DNA from: Pseudazoarcus pumilus
GTDB lineage: Bacteria > Pseudomonadota > Gammaproteobacteria > Burkholderiales > Rhodocyclaceae
Length of the DNA stretch: 64,000 nucleotides
Direction: 5' to 3'
Assembly: GCF_002872475.1 (NCBI RefSeq)
Contig: NZ_CP025682.1
Coordinates: 2,914,001-2,978,000, forward strand
Numbering within the stretch: the stretch's first letter is position 1; each line of letters begins with the position of its first letter. Below the pieces are notes generated by a model. It did no database searches, was not told the DNA's origin, and saw only the letters and a program-made list of their open reading frames with translations. Positions 56,028 through 64,000 of this stretch are shown here, piece by piece. Both the position numbers and the translations under genes were made by a program.

Positions 56028-57323
56028 CTAGTCGGCGAGATCGGCCTCGGCCGGCTCGGTTTCCTCGATCTCGACCGAAGCGGCCAGCAGCGCCAGGCGC
56101 GCGACCACGCCGTAGGCATAGAAGCGATTCGGCGGGGCATCCGGCGCCTGGCCCAGATCCGGCAGACTGCAAAAGGTATCGAAGGCCAGCGGCTCGAAAT
56201 GCATGCCCGGCGCGTTGAGATTCTCGTCGCGGCCGCGCTCGGTATGCACGCGGTAGAAACCACCCACGACGTAGTGGTCCATCATGTAGACCACCGGTTC
56301 GGCGACCGCGTTCTCCAGTGTCTCGAAGGTGTGCACACCCTCCTGGATGATCACTTCCTGCACCTGCATGCCTTCCTTGATCACCGACATCTTGTTGCGC
56401 TGGCGACGGTTCAGCCCGACCACTTCGGAAGCGTCCTTGACCGTCATCACGCCCATGCCATAAGTGCCGGCATCGGCCTTGACGACGACGAACGGCGTCT
56501 CGTCGACGCCGTACTCCTTGTACTTGGCGCGGATGCGCGTGAGCAGCGCATCGACCTGGGTCGCCAGGCATTCCTCGCCCGTGCGTTCCTGGAAGTTGAT
56601 CTCGCCGCAGGTACGGAATTCCGGGTTGATGCGCCACGGGTCGATGCCGATGACGTCGGCGAACTCGCGCGCGACGCGATCGTAGGCGGCCGCATGCTGC
56701 GACTTGCGCCGCACGTGCCAGCCCGCGTGCAGCGGCGGGATCAGCCACTGTTCGTCGAGTCCGCGCAACACGTCGGGAATGCCGGCGGACAGGTCGTTGT
56801 TGAGCAGGATCGCGCAGGGGTCGAAGCCGGCCACGCCCAGCCGGCTGCCGCGCCGCTCGAGCGGCTCGAGCGTGAGCTTCGCGCCGTTGTCGAGCTCGAT
56901 CACGGTGGGTTCGGTGATCTCGGGCAGCAGACTGCCCAGGCGCACGTTCAGCCCCGCCAGCGACAGGATGGCCACCAGTTGCGCGACGTTCTGCAGGTAG
57001 AACTGGTTGCGCGTGTGGTTCTCGGGAATCAGCAGCAGGTTGCGCGCGTCGGCACAGATGCGCTCGACCGCGGTCTGCGCGGCCTGCACGCACAGCGGCA
57101 TGAACACTTCGTTGAGGTTGTTGAAGCCACCCGGAAACAGGTTCAGATCCACCGGCGCGAGCTTGAAGCCGGAATTGCGCAGATCGGTCGAGGCGTAGAA
57201 CGGTGGCGCGTGATCGCGCCACTGCACGCGCATCCATTGCTCGATCTCGGTGGCGTGGTCGAGGAAGCGCGACTCCAGCTCCAGCAGAGGGCCGGTCAGC
57301 GCAGTCGTCAGATGAGGAACCAT
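56028..57323 (-). CDS. gshA: Glutamate-cysteine ligase, proteobacterial type
   Basis: A protein of 431 residues of the GshA type found in many beta- and some gammaproteobacteria, not the E. coli fold length. Conserved stretches are FYASTDLRNSGFKLAPVDLN, then LFPGGFNNLN, then LLLIPENHTRNQFYLQNVAQ, then FVVVKADAGTYGMGVMTVKD and MMDHYVVGGFYRVH. It joins glutamate and cysteine, the first step of glutathione synthesis. ATG 57323 is the family start. It is the first gene of the gshA-gshB-apbE operon. Confidence 0.93.
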   Translation of the reverse strand: MVPHLTTALTGPLLELESRFLDHATEIEQWMRVQWRDHAPPFYASTDLRNSGFKLAPVDLNLFPGGFNNLNEVFMPLCVQAAQTAVERICADARNLLLIPENHTRNQFYLQNVAQLVAILSLAGLNVRLGSLLPEITEPTVIELDNGAKLTLEPLERRGSRLGVAGFDPCAILLNNDLSAGIPDVLRGLDEQWLIPPLHAGWHVRRKSQHAAAYDRVAREFADVIGIDPWRINPEFRTCGEINFQERTGEECLATQVDALLTRIRAKYKEYGVDETPFVVVKADAGTYGMGVMTVKDASEVVGLNRRQRNKMSVIKEGMQVQEVIIQEGVHTFETLENAVAEPVVYMMDHYVVGGFYRVHTERGRDENLNAPGMHFEPLAFDTFCSLPDLGQAPDAPPNRFYAYGVVARLALLAASVEIEETEPAEADLAD

Positions 57324-57357
57324 GAGGGACTCTCGGGCAGGGGAATCGCGACCGCAC

Positions 57358-58626
57358 TCATGCCGCACGGCCGGTCTGAGAGGCCGATTCTACACCACGC
57401 CCCGCGGGCAGGAACGGCGCGAACGAGGCCGGCAGCGGGGCATTTTCGAGGCTGCGCTGAGTGAACAGATAGCGCCCGTCGCAGACGAAGCCCAGCCCCG
57501 CCCAGTCGACGCCGTTGAGCGCCGCAGCAAAGGCGGCCACGTCCACGTCCGGGTGGTGCGGAAAGAGCGCAAGCACCGCGCCGTCATAGGCGGTGCACGG
57601 ATGTACGAAGAACGGATTGGGGGTGCGCGTACGACTGTTGACGTAGACTCGCGCGCGCTCCGAGCGGTGATAGCCGCGCCCCCAGCGCCACCAGTTGGAT
57701 TCGTCGAAATTGCGGATGCGCCGCGCCAGCAGCCGTTCGCGCGCCGGGAGCAGCACGGCCGGCGGCGGCTCTCCTGGCTCGCACCAGATCATGCGCCGCG
57801 TGCGCCCGGTGCGCACCGTCTCGGCGCAGACGAAATCGCGGTTGCCATGCACCTCGTCGGCATATACCGCGTCCAGCCCCGACACCGCCCCGACCTTCAC
57901 GGCGGCCACATCCGACAGGCGCAGCGGATAGTCCTCTCGCGCGAACATCAGGTGGCCGGCGCACTCGACCAGATGGCGCTTCTGCCAGCGCGGCGCGGCC
58001 AGATCCGGCGCATCGCCGCGCGTGCCCACATCGGCGAAGCGCACGCGGCGGTCGAGCGCCCCGCGCTCGAAGCGCCAGATCAGGCAATTGGGCAGCGCAT
58101 CATCGAACAGGCGCGCATCACCCAGTTCGATCGCGTCGGTGATCGTGCCCTCGACGAACAGCCGCCGGTTGAGCGCCACCGCCGAGGTCGACTTGAGGAA
58201 GTCGCGCGGCGTGATCAGGATCAGCTCGCCGCCCGGCGCGAGATGACGCAGACACTTGGAAATGAAGTACAGGTACAGGTTGGCGCGCGCATCCAGCCCT
58301 TCGCGGTCGAGCCGCGCGCGCGTGGCCTCGGGGATGTCGCGGTAGCGCACATAGGGCGGATTGCCGATGATGGTGTCGAAGCGCTCGGACTCGGGATACG
58401 CGAAGAAATCCGCATTGAGCGCACCGGCCGGACAGTGCGTGGCGTCGAGTTCGATCCCCACCGCATCGGGCAGGTGGCGCAGGAAGGCACCGTCGCCGCA
58501 GGACGGCTCGAGCACGCGCCCGGTGTTGCGCCGCAGTTCCAGCATCGCGCGCACCACGGCCGGTGGCGTAAACACCTGACCGAGCGAGGCGACATCGAAC
58601 ACACGCGGGGGGTACGGCAGATTCAT
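57358..58626 (-). CDS. N6-adenine DNA methyltransferase-like protein (orphan)
   Basis: A protein of 422 residues. The SAM-binding motif is RVLEPSCGDGAFLRHLPDAV, preceded by VFTPPAVVRAMLEL, and the catalytic motif is IIGNPPYVRYRDIPEATRAR (N-P-P-Y), as in gamma-type Eco57I/TaqI adenine methyltransferases. A C-terminal target-recognition-like domain follows (DYPLRLSDVAAVKVGAVSGL, then NWWRWGRGYH). No restriction nuclease is adjacent, so it is a solitary methylase. An ATG eight codons upstream (58650) is an alternative start; neither has a good ribosome site. It lies 34 bases upstream of gshA. Confidence 0.8.
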   Translation of the reverse strand: MNLPYPPRVFDVASLGQVFTPPAVVRAMLELRRNTGRVLEPSCGDGAFLRHLPDAVGIELDATHCPAGALNADFFAYPESERFDTIIGNPPYVRYRDIPEATRARLDREGLDARANLYLYFISKCLRHLAPGGELILITPRDFLKSTSAVALNRRLFVEGTITDAIELGDARLFDDALPNCLIWRFERGALDRRVRFADVGTRGDAPDLAAPRWQKRHLVECAGHLMFAREDYPLRLSDVAAVKVGAVSGLDAVYADEVHGNRDFVCAETVRTGRTRRMIWCEPGEPPPAVLLPARERLLARRIRNFDESNWWRWGRGYHRSERARVYVNSRTRTPNPFFVHPCTAYDGAVLALFPHHPDVDVAAFAAALNGVDWAGLGFVCDGRYLFTQRSLENAPLPASFAPFLPAGRGVESASQTGRAA

Positions 58627-58742
58627 CGGAAAGCGGCCAGCCTCGGGCATATGTAAGGCCGGAGTTTAGCGTACGCCGCCCCCGCGCAGCGCCCCCGTGT
58701 GTCGATAGAATGGGCCCCATTCTTCACTTGTGGAGCAACCGC

Positions 58743-59492
58743 ATGAACCCTCTCGCCCTCGTCACCGGCGCCGGCACCGGCATCGGCCGCGCGCTCGCCC
58801 TGCGCCTGATCGCACGCGGCTGCGACGTGCTCGCACTCGGGCGTCGCGCCGCGCCGCTCGAATCGCTCGTCGACGAACACCCGGGACGCGTCGCGACACT
58901 GGCGCTGGACGTGTCCGGGCGCGAGGCGCCGGCACGCATCGTGGCCGCGCTCGGCGAGCGCACGCTGCGCTTCGTCGTGCACAACGCGGCGACGCTGGAG
59001 CCGGCCGGGCCGCTGGAAAAACTCGACCGCGGCGCCTTCGCCGCGCATCTGGAAACCAATCTCGCCGCACCGCTGTTCGTCACCCAGGCGCTGCTGCCGC
59101 GGCTCGAGGCCGGGGCGCGCGTGCTGCACATTTCCTCCGGCGCGGCGCATCGCGCGCTCGCCGGCTGGGGGCCGTACTGCATGTCCAAGGCCGCGCTGCA
59201 CATGCTCACGCAATGCTGGAACGCGGAACTGGGTCCGCGCAACGTGCTCGTCGGCAGCGCACGGCCGGGCGTGGTCGACACGCCGATGCAGGAGACCATC
59301 CGCGGGCTGACTTCGGAGGACTTCCCGGATGTGGAAGCTTTCCGCCGCATGAAGCGCGAGGGCGCGCTGCTGCCGCCCGAGGATGTGGCACGCTTTCTCG
59401 CGTGGATGCTGCTCGACGCCAACGCCGAACAGTTCGCCGGCGCCGAGCGCGATATCCGCGACGCCGACATCGAACCATTGTGGCGGGCCTAG
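58743..59492 (+). CDS. Short-chain dehydrogenase/reductase
   Basis: A protein of 249 residues. The cofactor motif ALVTGAGTGIGRALALRLIA (T-G-x3-G-x-G), the NxAA-like HNAATLEPAGPL, the catalytic Ser in VLHISSGAAH and the Y-x3-K in YCMSKAALHM are all present. ALGRRAAPLESLVDEH after the second strand carries Arg residues that favour NADPH. The substrate is unknown. The form resembles sepiapterin-reductase-like or fungal Bli-4-like SDRs. Confidence 0.86.
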   Translation: MNPLALVTGAGTGIGRALALRLIARGCDVLALGRRAAPLESLVDEHPGRVATLALDVSGREAPARIVAALGERTLRFVVHNAATLEPAGPLEKLDRGAFAAHLETNLAAPLFVTQALLPRLEAGARVLHISSGAAHRALAGWGPYCMSKAALHMLTQCWNAELGPRNVLVGSARPGVVDTPMQETIRGLTSEDFPDVEAFRRMKREGALLPPEDVARFLAWMLLDANAEQFAGAERDIRDADIEPLWRA

Positions 59493-59505
59493 TCGCGGCG
59501 CACGA

Positions 59506-61059
59506 TCAGCCCGCTTCGAGCCGCTTCAGCAGCGCGTCCCAATCCACGTCACGCGAAGTGTCGATTTCGATGGTGACGGCGCGCTCATCGTCGGCGATCG
59601 GCTCGCGCGTGGCGAGCTGGTGTTCGAGCACGGTCACGTCTGCATCGGCCGCATCCGTTCCTTGGTCGGCCCGTTTCGCGACCCGTTCGCGCAATACCTC
59701 GGGCGGCGCATCGAAGGCGAGGATCACGAAGGGAACGCCCAGCTCGGTCGCCAGCACGTCGAACTGGTCGCGCTGCGCGCGCTTGAGGAAGGTCGCGTCG
59801 ACCAGCGCCGGACGGCCGGCGGCCACCACCACACGCACGATGTCCTCGAGTCGCGCATAGGTGCGTTTCGTCATCCCGGGGCTGTACAGGCCTTCACCGA
59901 CCGCGGCCGTGGCGCGTTCGCTCGCCGCGAGACCGGCCAGACGCTTGCGCTCGACGTCCGAGCGGATGCGGATCGCACCGCAGCGCTCGACCAGCACCCG
60001 TCCCTGCGTGCTCTTGCCGGCACCGGACGGGCCGCTGGCGATCCACACGTGCCCGGCCCGCGGTTCGATGCGCGCCAGCGCGTAGTCCAGGTACATCGCA
60101 AGCTCGTCGCGGCAGGCGCGCGCGGCCTCGCCGCGCTCCTGACCCATGCGGATCGCCGCGACCTTGGCACGCACCATCGCGCGATAGACCACGTAGTAGC
60201 CCAGCAGGGCGAGGCCTGCGTAATCGCCGGAGGCCTCCAGATATGCGTCGAGGAAGCGGTTGGCCAGATCGTCGCGACCGCGTGCCTCGCAGTCCATGAC
60301 GAGAAAGGCGATGTCTGCGACGACGTCGTTCCAGCGCAGTTGCGGGTTGAACTCGATCCCGTCGAACAGGCGCGCGCGCCCGTCCAGCCACACGATGTTG
60401 GCCAGATGCAGGTCGCCATGACACTCGCGCACGAACCCGCCCGCGAGCCGTGCGTCGAACGTAGCCGCCAGACGCCGCGACTCGCCCGCGCTCCAGGCCT
60501 CGAGCCGGTCGATGCGCTCGAGCAGCCCCGACTCCACGACCAACTCGCGCATCTGGTCGAAGTTCTGCTGCACCGGGAAGACAACCGCCTCGGCCGCGCC
60601 GAACTCCCCGCCGGGCCGGGCGACATCGGCACTGGCGTGGAACTGCGCGACGTGATGCGCCACCGCCTCCATGTGCTCGCCGCCCAGGCGACCGGCATCG
60701 AGCAGGCGCGCAAACAACGCGGACTGGTCGAAACGGCGCATGCGCACGGCGAACTCGTCGGCACCATCGGGCGCGCACAGTTCGGGCACATCGCCGTCGC
60801 GGATGCCGACCACGGCCTCGTAGATCTCGGGCGCACTGCGCCGGTTCAGGCGCAATTCCTCCTCGCACATCGCGCGACGGCGCTCGGGCGTGGAGTAATC
60901 GAGAAAGCCCAGGTCCAGCGGCTTCTTGATCTTGTAGGCATGCTCGCCAGCGAGCACCACCCAGGAGGCGTGGGTCTCGATGCACTCGACGTGCTCGGCC
61001 GGATGCGGGAAGCGGCCGTGCCCGGCCAGGCGGGCAGCGATGGAGGGCGAATCCGTCAT
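59506..61059 (-). CDS. Two-domain APH-type kinase/AAA P-loop kinase protein
   Basis: A protein of 517 residues. The N-terminal half (about 1-330) is an aminoglycoside-phosphotransferase-like fold: THASWVVLAGEHAYKIKKPL carries the ATP-site Lys, ECHGDLHLANIVWLDGRARL the Brenner motif H-G-D-L-H-x-x-N, and FDGIEFNPQLRWNDVVADIA the metal-binding Asp. The C-terminal half (about 340-517) is a P-loop kinase with Walker A IASGPSGAGKSTQGRVLVER and ALVDATFLKRAQRDQF. Such APH-AAA fusions are common in bacteria but of unknown substrate. Confidence 0.84.
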   Translation of the reverse strand: MTDSPSIAARLAGHGRFPHPAEHVECIETHASWVVLAGEHAYKIKKPLDLGFLDYSTPERRRAMCEEELRLNRRSAPEIYEAVVGIRDGDVPELCAPDGADEFAVRMRRFDQSALFARLLDAGRLGGEHMEAVAHHVAQFHASADVARPGGEFGAAEAVVFPVQQNFDQMRELVVESGLLERIDRLEAWSAGESRRLAATFDARLAGGFVRECHGDLHLANIVWLDGRARLFDGIEFNPQLRWNDVVADIAFLVMDCEARGRDDLANRFLDAYLEASGDYAGLALLGYYVVYRAMVRAKVAAIRMGQERGEAARACRDELAMYLDYALARIEPRAGHVWIASGPSGAGKSTQGRVLVERCGAIRIRSDVERKRLAGLAASERATAAVGEGLYSPGMTKRTYARLEDIVRVVVAAGRPALVDATFLKRAQRDQFDVLATELGVPFVILAFDAPPEVLRERVAKRADQGTDAADADVTVLEHQLATREPIADDERAVTIEIDTSRDVDWDALLKRLEAG

Positions 61060-61156
61060 GATCTCGGGTCGTCGCGACAAAGCCCGATTGTAGCGGGCAG
61101 GACAGCGCCGCCGCGACGCGCTACGCTTGGCACTCCCACGTGCAACGGAGCCTCTC

Positions 61157-61627
61157 TTGGCTGGCAACAACAACACGGCCCGCATCATCGCGGGCCTTCT
61201 CGGTCTGGTCTTCCTGCTGCTGATCCTCGCCTTCGTCACGATGGCACTGATGCCGCGCGACGAGGTGCGCATCAACGCCATCGGCCCGTTCGGCCCGACA
61301 GCCGGCGCCGAGCGCGGCGGCGTGCGCTTCGCGGGTGCGATCCATGTGTGGGAGATCAACGGCCATGTCGCCATCGACGCCGCGCGCAACGCGACCGTGA
61401 CCGCACACCTGCGCGGCCCCAACGGCCAGCCGCCCGGCGCCGGGCTGGATCTGAGCGCCGCCTTCAATCGGCCGGACGGCGACGCCGCGGCGATTCCCGC
61501 GCGCCTGCGCCGCAGTGGCCCCGGCGTCTATTCCGGTGCGGCCGCGCTCCCCGCCGACGGGCCGTGGCAGCTGCACCTGAAGGTGCCGGAAGTCACCGGC
61601 GTGATGGCCTTCACGGTCGACCCCTGA
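61157..61627 (+). CDS. FixH-like membrane-anchored protein
   Basis: A protein of 156 residues. One N-terminal helix (IIAGLLGLVFLLLILAFVTM) anchors a small periplasmic beta-domain with HVWEINGHVAIDAARNATVT, then LRRSGPGVYSGAAALPADGP, then WQLHLKVPEV. The overall form (TM helix, then an immunoglobulin-like domain ending in G-x-W-x-L-x-L) resembles FixH-family proteins, which help cbb3 oxidase assembly, but no cco/fix genes are adjacent. The start is probably TTG 61157, with GGAG eight bases before it; no ATG is available. Moderate assignment. Confidence 0.55.
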   Translation: MAGNNNTARIIAGLLGLVFLLLILAFVTMALMPRDEVRINAIGPFGPTAGAERGGVRFAGAIHVWEINGHVAIDAARNATVTAHLRGPNGQPPGAGLDLSAAFNRPDGDAAAIPARLRRSGPGVYSGAAALPADGPWQLHLKVPEVTGVMAFTVDP

Positions 61628-62444
61628 GCCAGGGTGCGAACAGCGCCTCGGCATTGCGCCACAACATGCGCTCGCGCAGTTCGGGCGACAAGTCCGCCGT
61701 CCAGCCACGGATGCTTGCGACGACCTCGCCGTAGTTGCGCCAGCGGTTGGTACTGAAGGTGTCGACGGCGACCACGAAACGCTCGGGATGGGCCTCGAAC
61801 AGCGCCCGCCATTCGGGCAGCAATTGGCCGTCCGGTGCGATGCGCTCGTCACGCACCGAAGTGTCCACCCACAACGCGCGCCCGGCGTGGCGCTCGAGCG
61901 TGCGCCCGACCAGCCCCGGCGTCGGCACCGTACCCAGGTGCGCCCACAGCACGCGCAGCCCGGGGGCGATCTCGAAGGCGCGGTCGATCACCTCCGCATC
62001 GCCGTGAATCAGCAGCATCAGGCCGTGCGCGTCGGCCAGCCGCACCAGCGCGGCGAACACCGGGCTGCCGGCGTCGCGCGCGAACAGGTGCAGCTCGCCG
62101 ATGCCGGCCCACTCGCCCTCCGCCAGACGCGCCTCGACGCGCGCGGGCAGATCGGCGTCGTGCATCCACATCGCCTTGCCCAGATGACTGGCATACACAC
62201 CGAGCAGCGGAACGACGCGATCGGGCGCATGTTCGTGCAAGCTCAGCACGGCATCCCAGGGCGTGCCCGAGACAACGAGATGCGACACGTTGGCCGCATC
62301 CAGCGCGGCAACCACCTGCTGCGGCGACAGCGCCTCGGCATTGTCGGCGGTGTAGTGCGAATGCGCGTCGAGCATCGGCGTGGCGAACACCGGCGCGCCG
62401 ATGATCAGGCTCGCCCAGCACAGGATCGGGATCAGTTTGCTCAT
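61611..62444 (-). CDS. TatD-like/amidohydrolase-fold exported hydrolase
   Basis: A protein of 277 residues with a signal peptide ([18 protein letters not shown]). [20 protein letters not shown] gives the first metal pair His-x-His, [14 protein letters not shown] the bridging Glu, [20 protein letters not shown] a His, and [20 protein letters not shown] the next His; an Asp follows in [12 protein letters not shown]. This is the amidohydrolase metal pattern in a TatD- or amidohydrolase_2-type barrel. The substrate is unknown. It overlaps the 3' end of the convergent FixH-like gene by 17 bases. Confidence 0.78.
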   Translation of the reverse strand: MSKLIPILCWASLIIGAPVFATPMLDAHSHYTADNAEALSPQQVVAALDAANVSHLVVSGTPWDAVLSLHEHAPDRVVPLLGVYASHLGKAMWMHDADLPARVEARLAEGEWAGIGELHLFARDAGSPVFAALVRLADAHGLMLLIHGDAEVIDRAFEIAPGLRVLWAHLGTVPTPGLVGRTLERHAGRALWVDTSVRDERIAPDGQLLPEWRALFEAHPERFVVAVDTFSTNRWRNYGEVVASIRGWTADLSPELRERMLWRNAEALFAPWLRGRP

Positions 62445-62602
62445 GCCTCGTACCCAGTACCCCAAGGCAGTGCCGGACGCAAGCACGGACGGGAACGAAG
62501 CGCACCCGCGACGGACAAAGCAGCGCATACCCAAGCGGTCGCAATCGCGGCATCATTGCGGCGTCGCGCCGCGCGGCGCATCTTCGGCAGTGGAAAAAGA
62601 AC

Positions 62603-63484
62603 ATGAAACGCATCGCCCTCTTTCTCGCCACCAACCTGGCGATCATCGTGGTGCTCAGCATCACGCTGCGCCTGCTCGGCTTCGAACGCATCCTCGACGA
62701 GCAGGGCGTGAATCTCGATCTGAACTCGCTGCTGATGTTCGCGGCGGTGTTCGGTTTCGGCGGCTCGTTCATCTCGCTGGCGATCTCCAAATGGACCGCC
62801 AAGCGCATGACCGGCGCGAAGGTGATCGAGCAGCCGGGCAACGAAGTCGAACGCTGGCTGGTCGAGACCGTGCGCCGCCAGGCACAGCAGGCCGGCATCG
62901 GCATGCCCGAGGTGGCCATCTTCGACGCGCCCGAGCCCAACGCCTTCGCCACCGGCATGAATCGCAACGCCGCGCTGGTGGCCGTGAGCACCGGACTGCT
63001 GCGCGCCATGAACCCCGACGAGGTCGAGGCGGTGCTCGCGCACGAGGTATCCCACGTGGCCAACGGCGACATGGTCACGCTGGCGCTGATCCAGGGCGTG
63101 GTGAACACTTTCGTGATCTTCCTGTCGCGCGTCATCGGGCACCTGGTCGACCGCGTGGTGTTCAAGACCGAGCGCGGCCACGGGCCGGCGTTCTGGATCA
63201 CGGCCATCATCGCCGAGCTGCTGCTGGGCATCCTCGCCAGCATGATCGTGATGTGGTTCTCGCGCCGGCGCGAATTCAGCGCCGACGCCGGTGGCGCCAG
63301 CCTCGCCGGCCGGCAGAAGATGATCTGCGCACTCGAGCGCCTTGCCGGCTCGCGCACCGAGCCGTTGCCCGACAAGATGGCCGCCTTCGGCATCGCCGGC
63401 CTGCGCGGCGCCGGCATCAAGCGCTTGTTCATGACTCACCCGCCGCTCGAGGAGCGCATCGCCGCGCTGCGCGGGATGCGCTGA
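62603..63484 (+). CDS. htpX: Membrane zinc protease HtpX
   Basis: A protein of 293 residues. The start [20 protein letters not shown], the motif FNAFATG-like [20 protein letters not shown] and the zinc site [20 protein letters not shown] are present. The third ligand is in [14 protein letters not shown] and the closing [13 protein letters not shown] is the M48B signature. Four membrane helices. HtpX degrades misfolded inner-membrane proteins together with FtsH. Length and motifs are normal. Confidence 0.96.
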   Translation: MKRIALFLATNLAIIVVLSITLRLLGFERILDEQGVNLDLNSLLMFAAVFGFGGSFISLAISKWTAKRMTGAKVIEQPGNEVERWLVETVRRQAQQAGIGMPEVAIFDAPEPNAFATGMNRNAALVAVSTGLLRAMNPDEVEAVLAHEVSHVANGDMVTLALIQGVVNTFVIFLSRVIGHLVDRVVFKTERGHGPAFWITAIIAELLLGILASMIVMWFSRRREFSADAGGASLAGRQKMICALERLAGSRTEPLPDKMAAFGIAGLRGAGIKRLFMTHPPLEERIAALRGMR

Positions 63485-63521
63485 AACAGGGCGTCCATGC
63501 GCCTCCGGTACACTGACGCCC

Positions 63522-64000
63522 ATGGACGCCACCTCACACACACTGCCGCTGCCGCCATGGCGCAGCAACCCCCAGGGCCAGCCACGCCGCATCGGCGTGG
63601 AACTGGAGATGAGCGGGCTCACCCTCGACGCGCTCGCACGCGCCGCGGCTGACTACCTCGGCACCGAGATCTCCGTCAAGGGGCGGTACGAGCGCACGCT
63701 GCGCGGTGATGCGGCGGGCGACTGGACGATCGAACTCGACTTCCACCTGCTCAAGACCATGGGCCAGGAAGATCGGGCGCCGGGCGACCTGATGCAGTCG
63801 GCCGAGGACATGCTCGCCTGGGTCGCCGAATCGCTGGTGCCGCTGGAGATCGTCAGTCCGCCGCTGCCGATGAAACGCCTGGGCGAAGTCGAGGGCCTGA
63901 TCGCGCGCCTGCGCAAGGCCGGCGCCAAGGGCACGGGAGATCACCCGGTCAACGCCTTCGGCATGCAGTTCAATCCGGAAGTCCCGAGTGAGGACCCGGC
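63522..64000 (+). CDS. Amidoligase-family protein, N-terminal part
   Basis: The frame is open to the end of the window (159 residues). QPRRIGVELEMSGLTLDALA, then SVKGRYERTLRGDAAGDWTI, then ELDFHLLK, and further VPLEIVSPPLPMKRLGEVEG, then LIARLRKAGAKGTGDHPVNA, then FGMQFNPEVP. This is the beginning of the putative amidoligase family (COOH-NH2 ligase type), related to glutamine synthetase/GCS folds, with the metal-binding E-L-E of the first strand. The gene continues beyond the window. The substrate is unknown; members modify peptides or cell-wall amides. Confidence 0.8.
   Translation, partial: MDATSHTLPLPPWRSNPQGQPRRIGVELEMSGLTLDALARAAADYLGTEISVKGRYERTLRGDAAGDWTIELDFHLLKTMGQEDRAPGDLMQSAEDMLAWVAESLVPLEIVSPPLPMKRLGEVEGLIARLRKAGAKGTGDHPVNAFGMQFNPEVPSEDP

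Noticed and set aside
61611-61627. Frameshift or misannotation at the overlapping ends of the FixH-like and TatD-like genes
   Set aside because: Both frames end naturally with family-like C-termini; a 17-base convergent overlap is acceptable.

Overview
The window is a GC-rich chromosomal segment of a proteobacterium, most likely a betaproteobacterium of the Rhodocyclales (Azoarcus/Thauera/Zoogloea type). This rests on gene content: glnK-amtB followed by a TorF-type porin, a proteobacterial-type gshA-gshB pair, UbiK, an S-adenosylhomocysteine (SAH) riboswitch in front of metH, a TRAP transporter and several small DUF families. No rRNA, tRNA or CRISPR array was seen. Both ends cut genes: an AGCS symporter on the left and an amidoligase on the right.

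Layout. 0-14.4 kb is ordinary core DNA: AGCS and BCCT transporters, a beta-propeller protein, a formyl-THF hydrolase-like/ACT fusion, a metallo-beta-lactamase-fold hydrolase, a BNR-repeat/MoaD-like pair, PsiE, ExoD, MgtC, cupin, methyltransferase, deaminase, DUF1622 and a frameshifted EamA transporter. 14.4-21.7 kb is accessory DNA: a decayed RelE-type toxin with an intact antitoxin, a YugP-like zinc peptidase, then (15.83-20.26 kb) an AT-rich block of three promoterless minus-strand genes. Each of these genes is followed by an attC-like integron recombination site, and there is no integrase. This is a CALIN-type cassette array. One cassette gene, encoding a PD-(D/E)XK-nuclease-like protein, is split by an IS30-family element. 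DUF2442, a VapBC pair and REP-like palindromes follow.

21.7-36.6 kb returns to core functions: metH with its SAH riboswitch, a lipoprotein, pdxH, a PhnD/PhnC/fused-PhnE ABC importer with a rhodanese, a Bcr/CflA efflux pump, comM, and a DUF898-M48 peptidase pair. 36.9-42.2 kb is one catabolic-looking unit: a TRAP transporter (DctP-DctQ-DctM), a gamma-glutamyltransferase-family enzyme and a TetR regulator, with a candidate operator over the promoter. 42.2-45.5 kb is the nitrogen-control locus (UbiK; glnK-amtB; TorF porin). Sigma-54 promoters and NtrC-like dyads precede both glnK and the porin gene, so the porin is probably in the same regulon.

45.5-64 kb holds an EnvZ/OmpR-type two-component system divergent from a Spy/CpxP chaperone, thrH, DUF2254, an ABC-F ATPase, an exported coiled-coil/proline-rich protein, a tightly packed gshA-gshB-apbE operon, an orphan N6-adenine methyltransferase, an SDR, an APH-AAA two-domain kinase, a FixH-like membrane protein, a TatD-like hydrolase, htpX and the start of an amidoligase gene.
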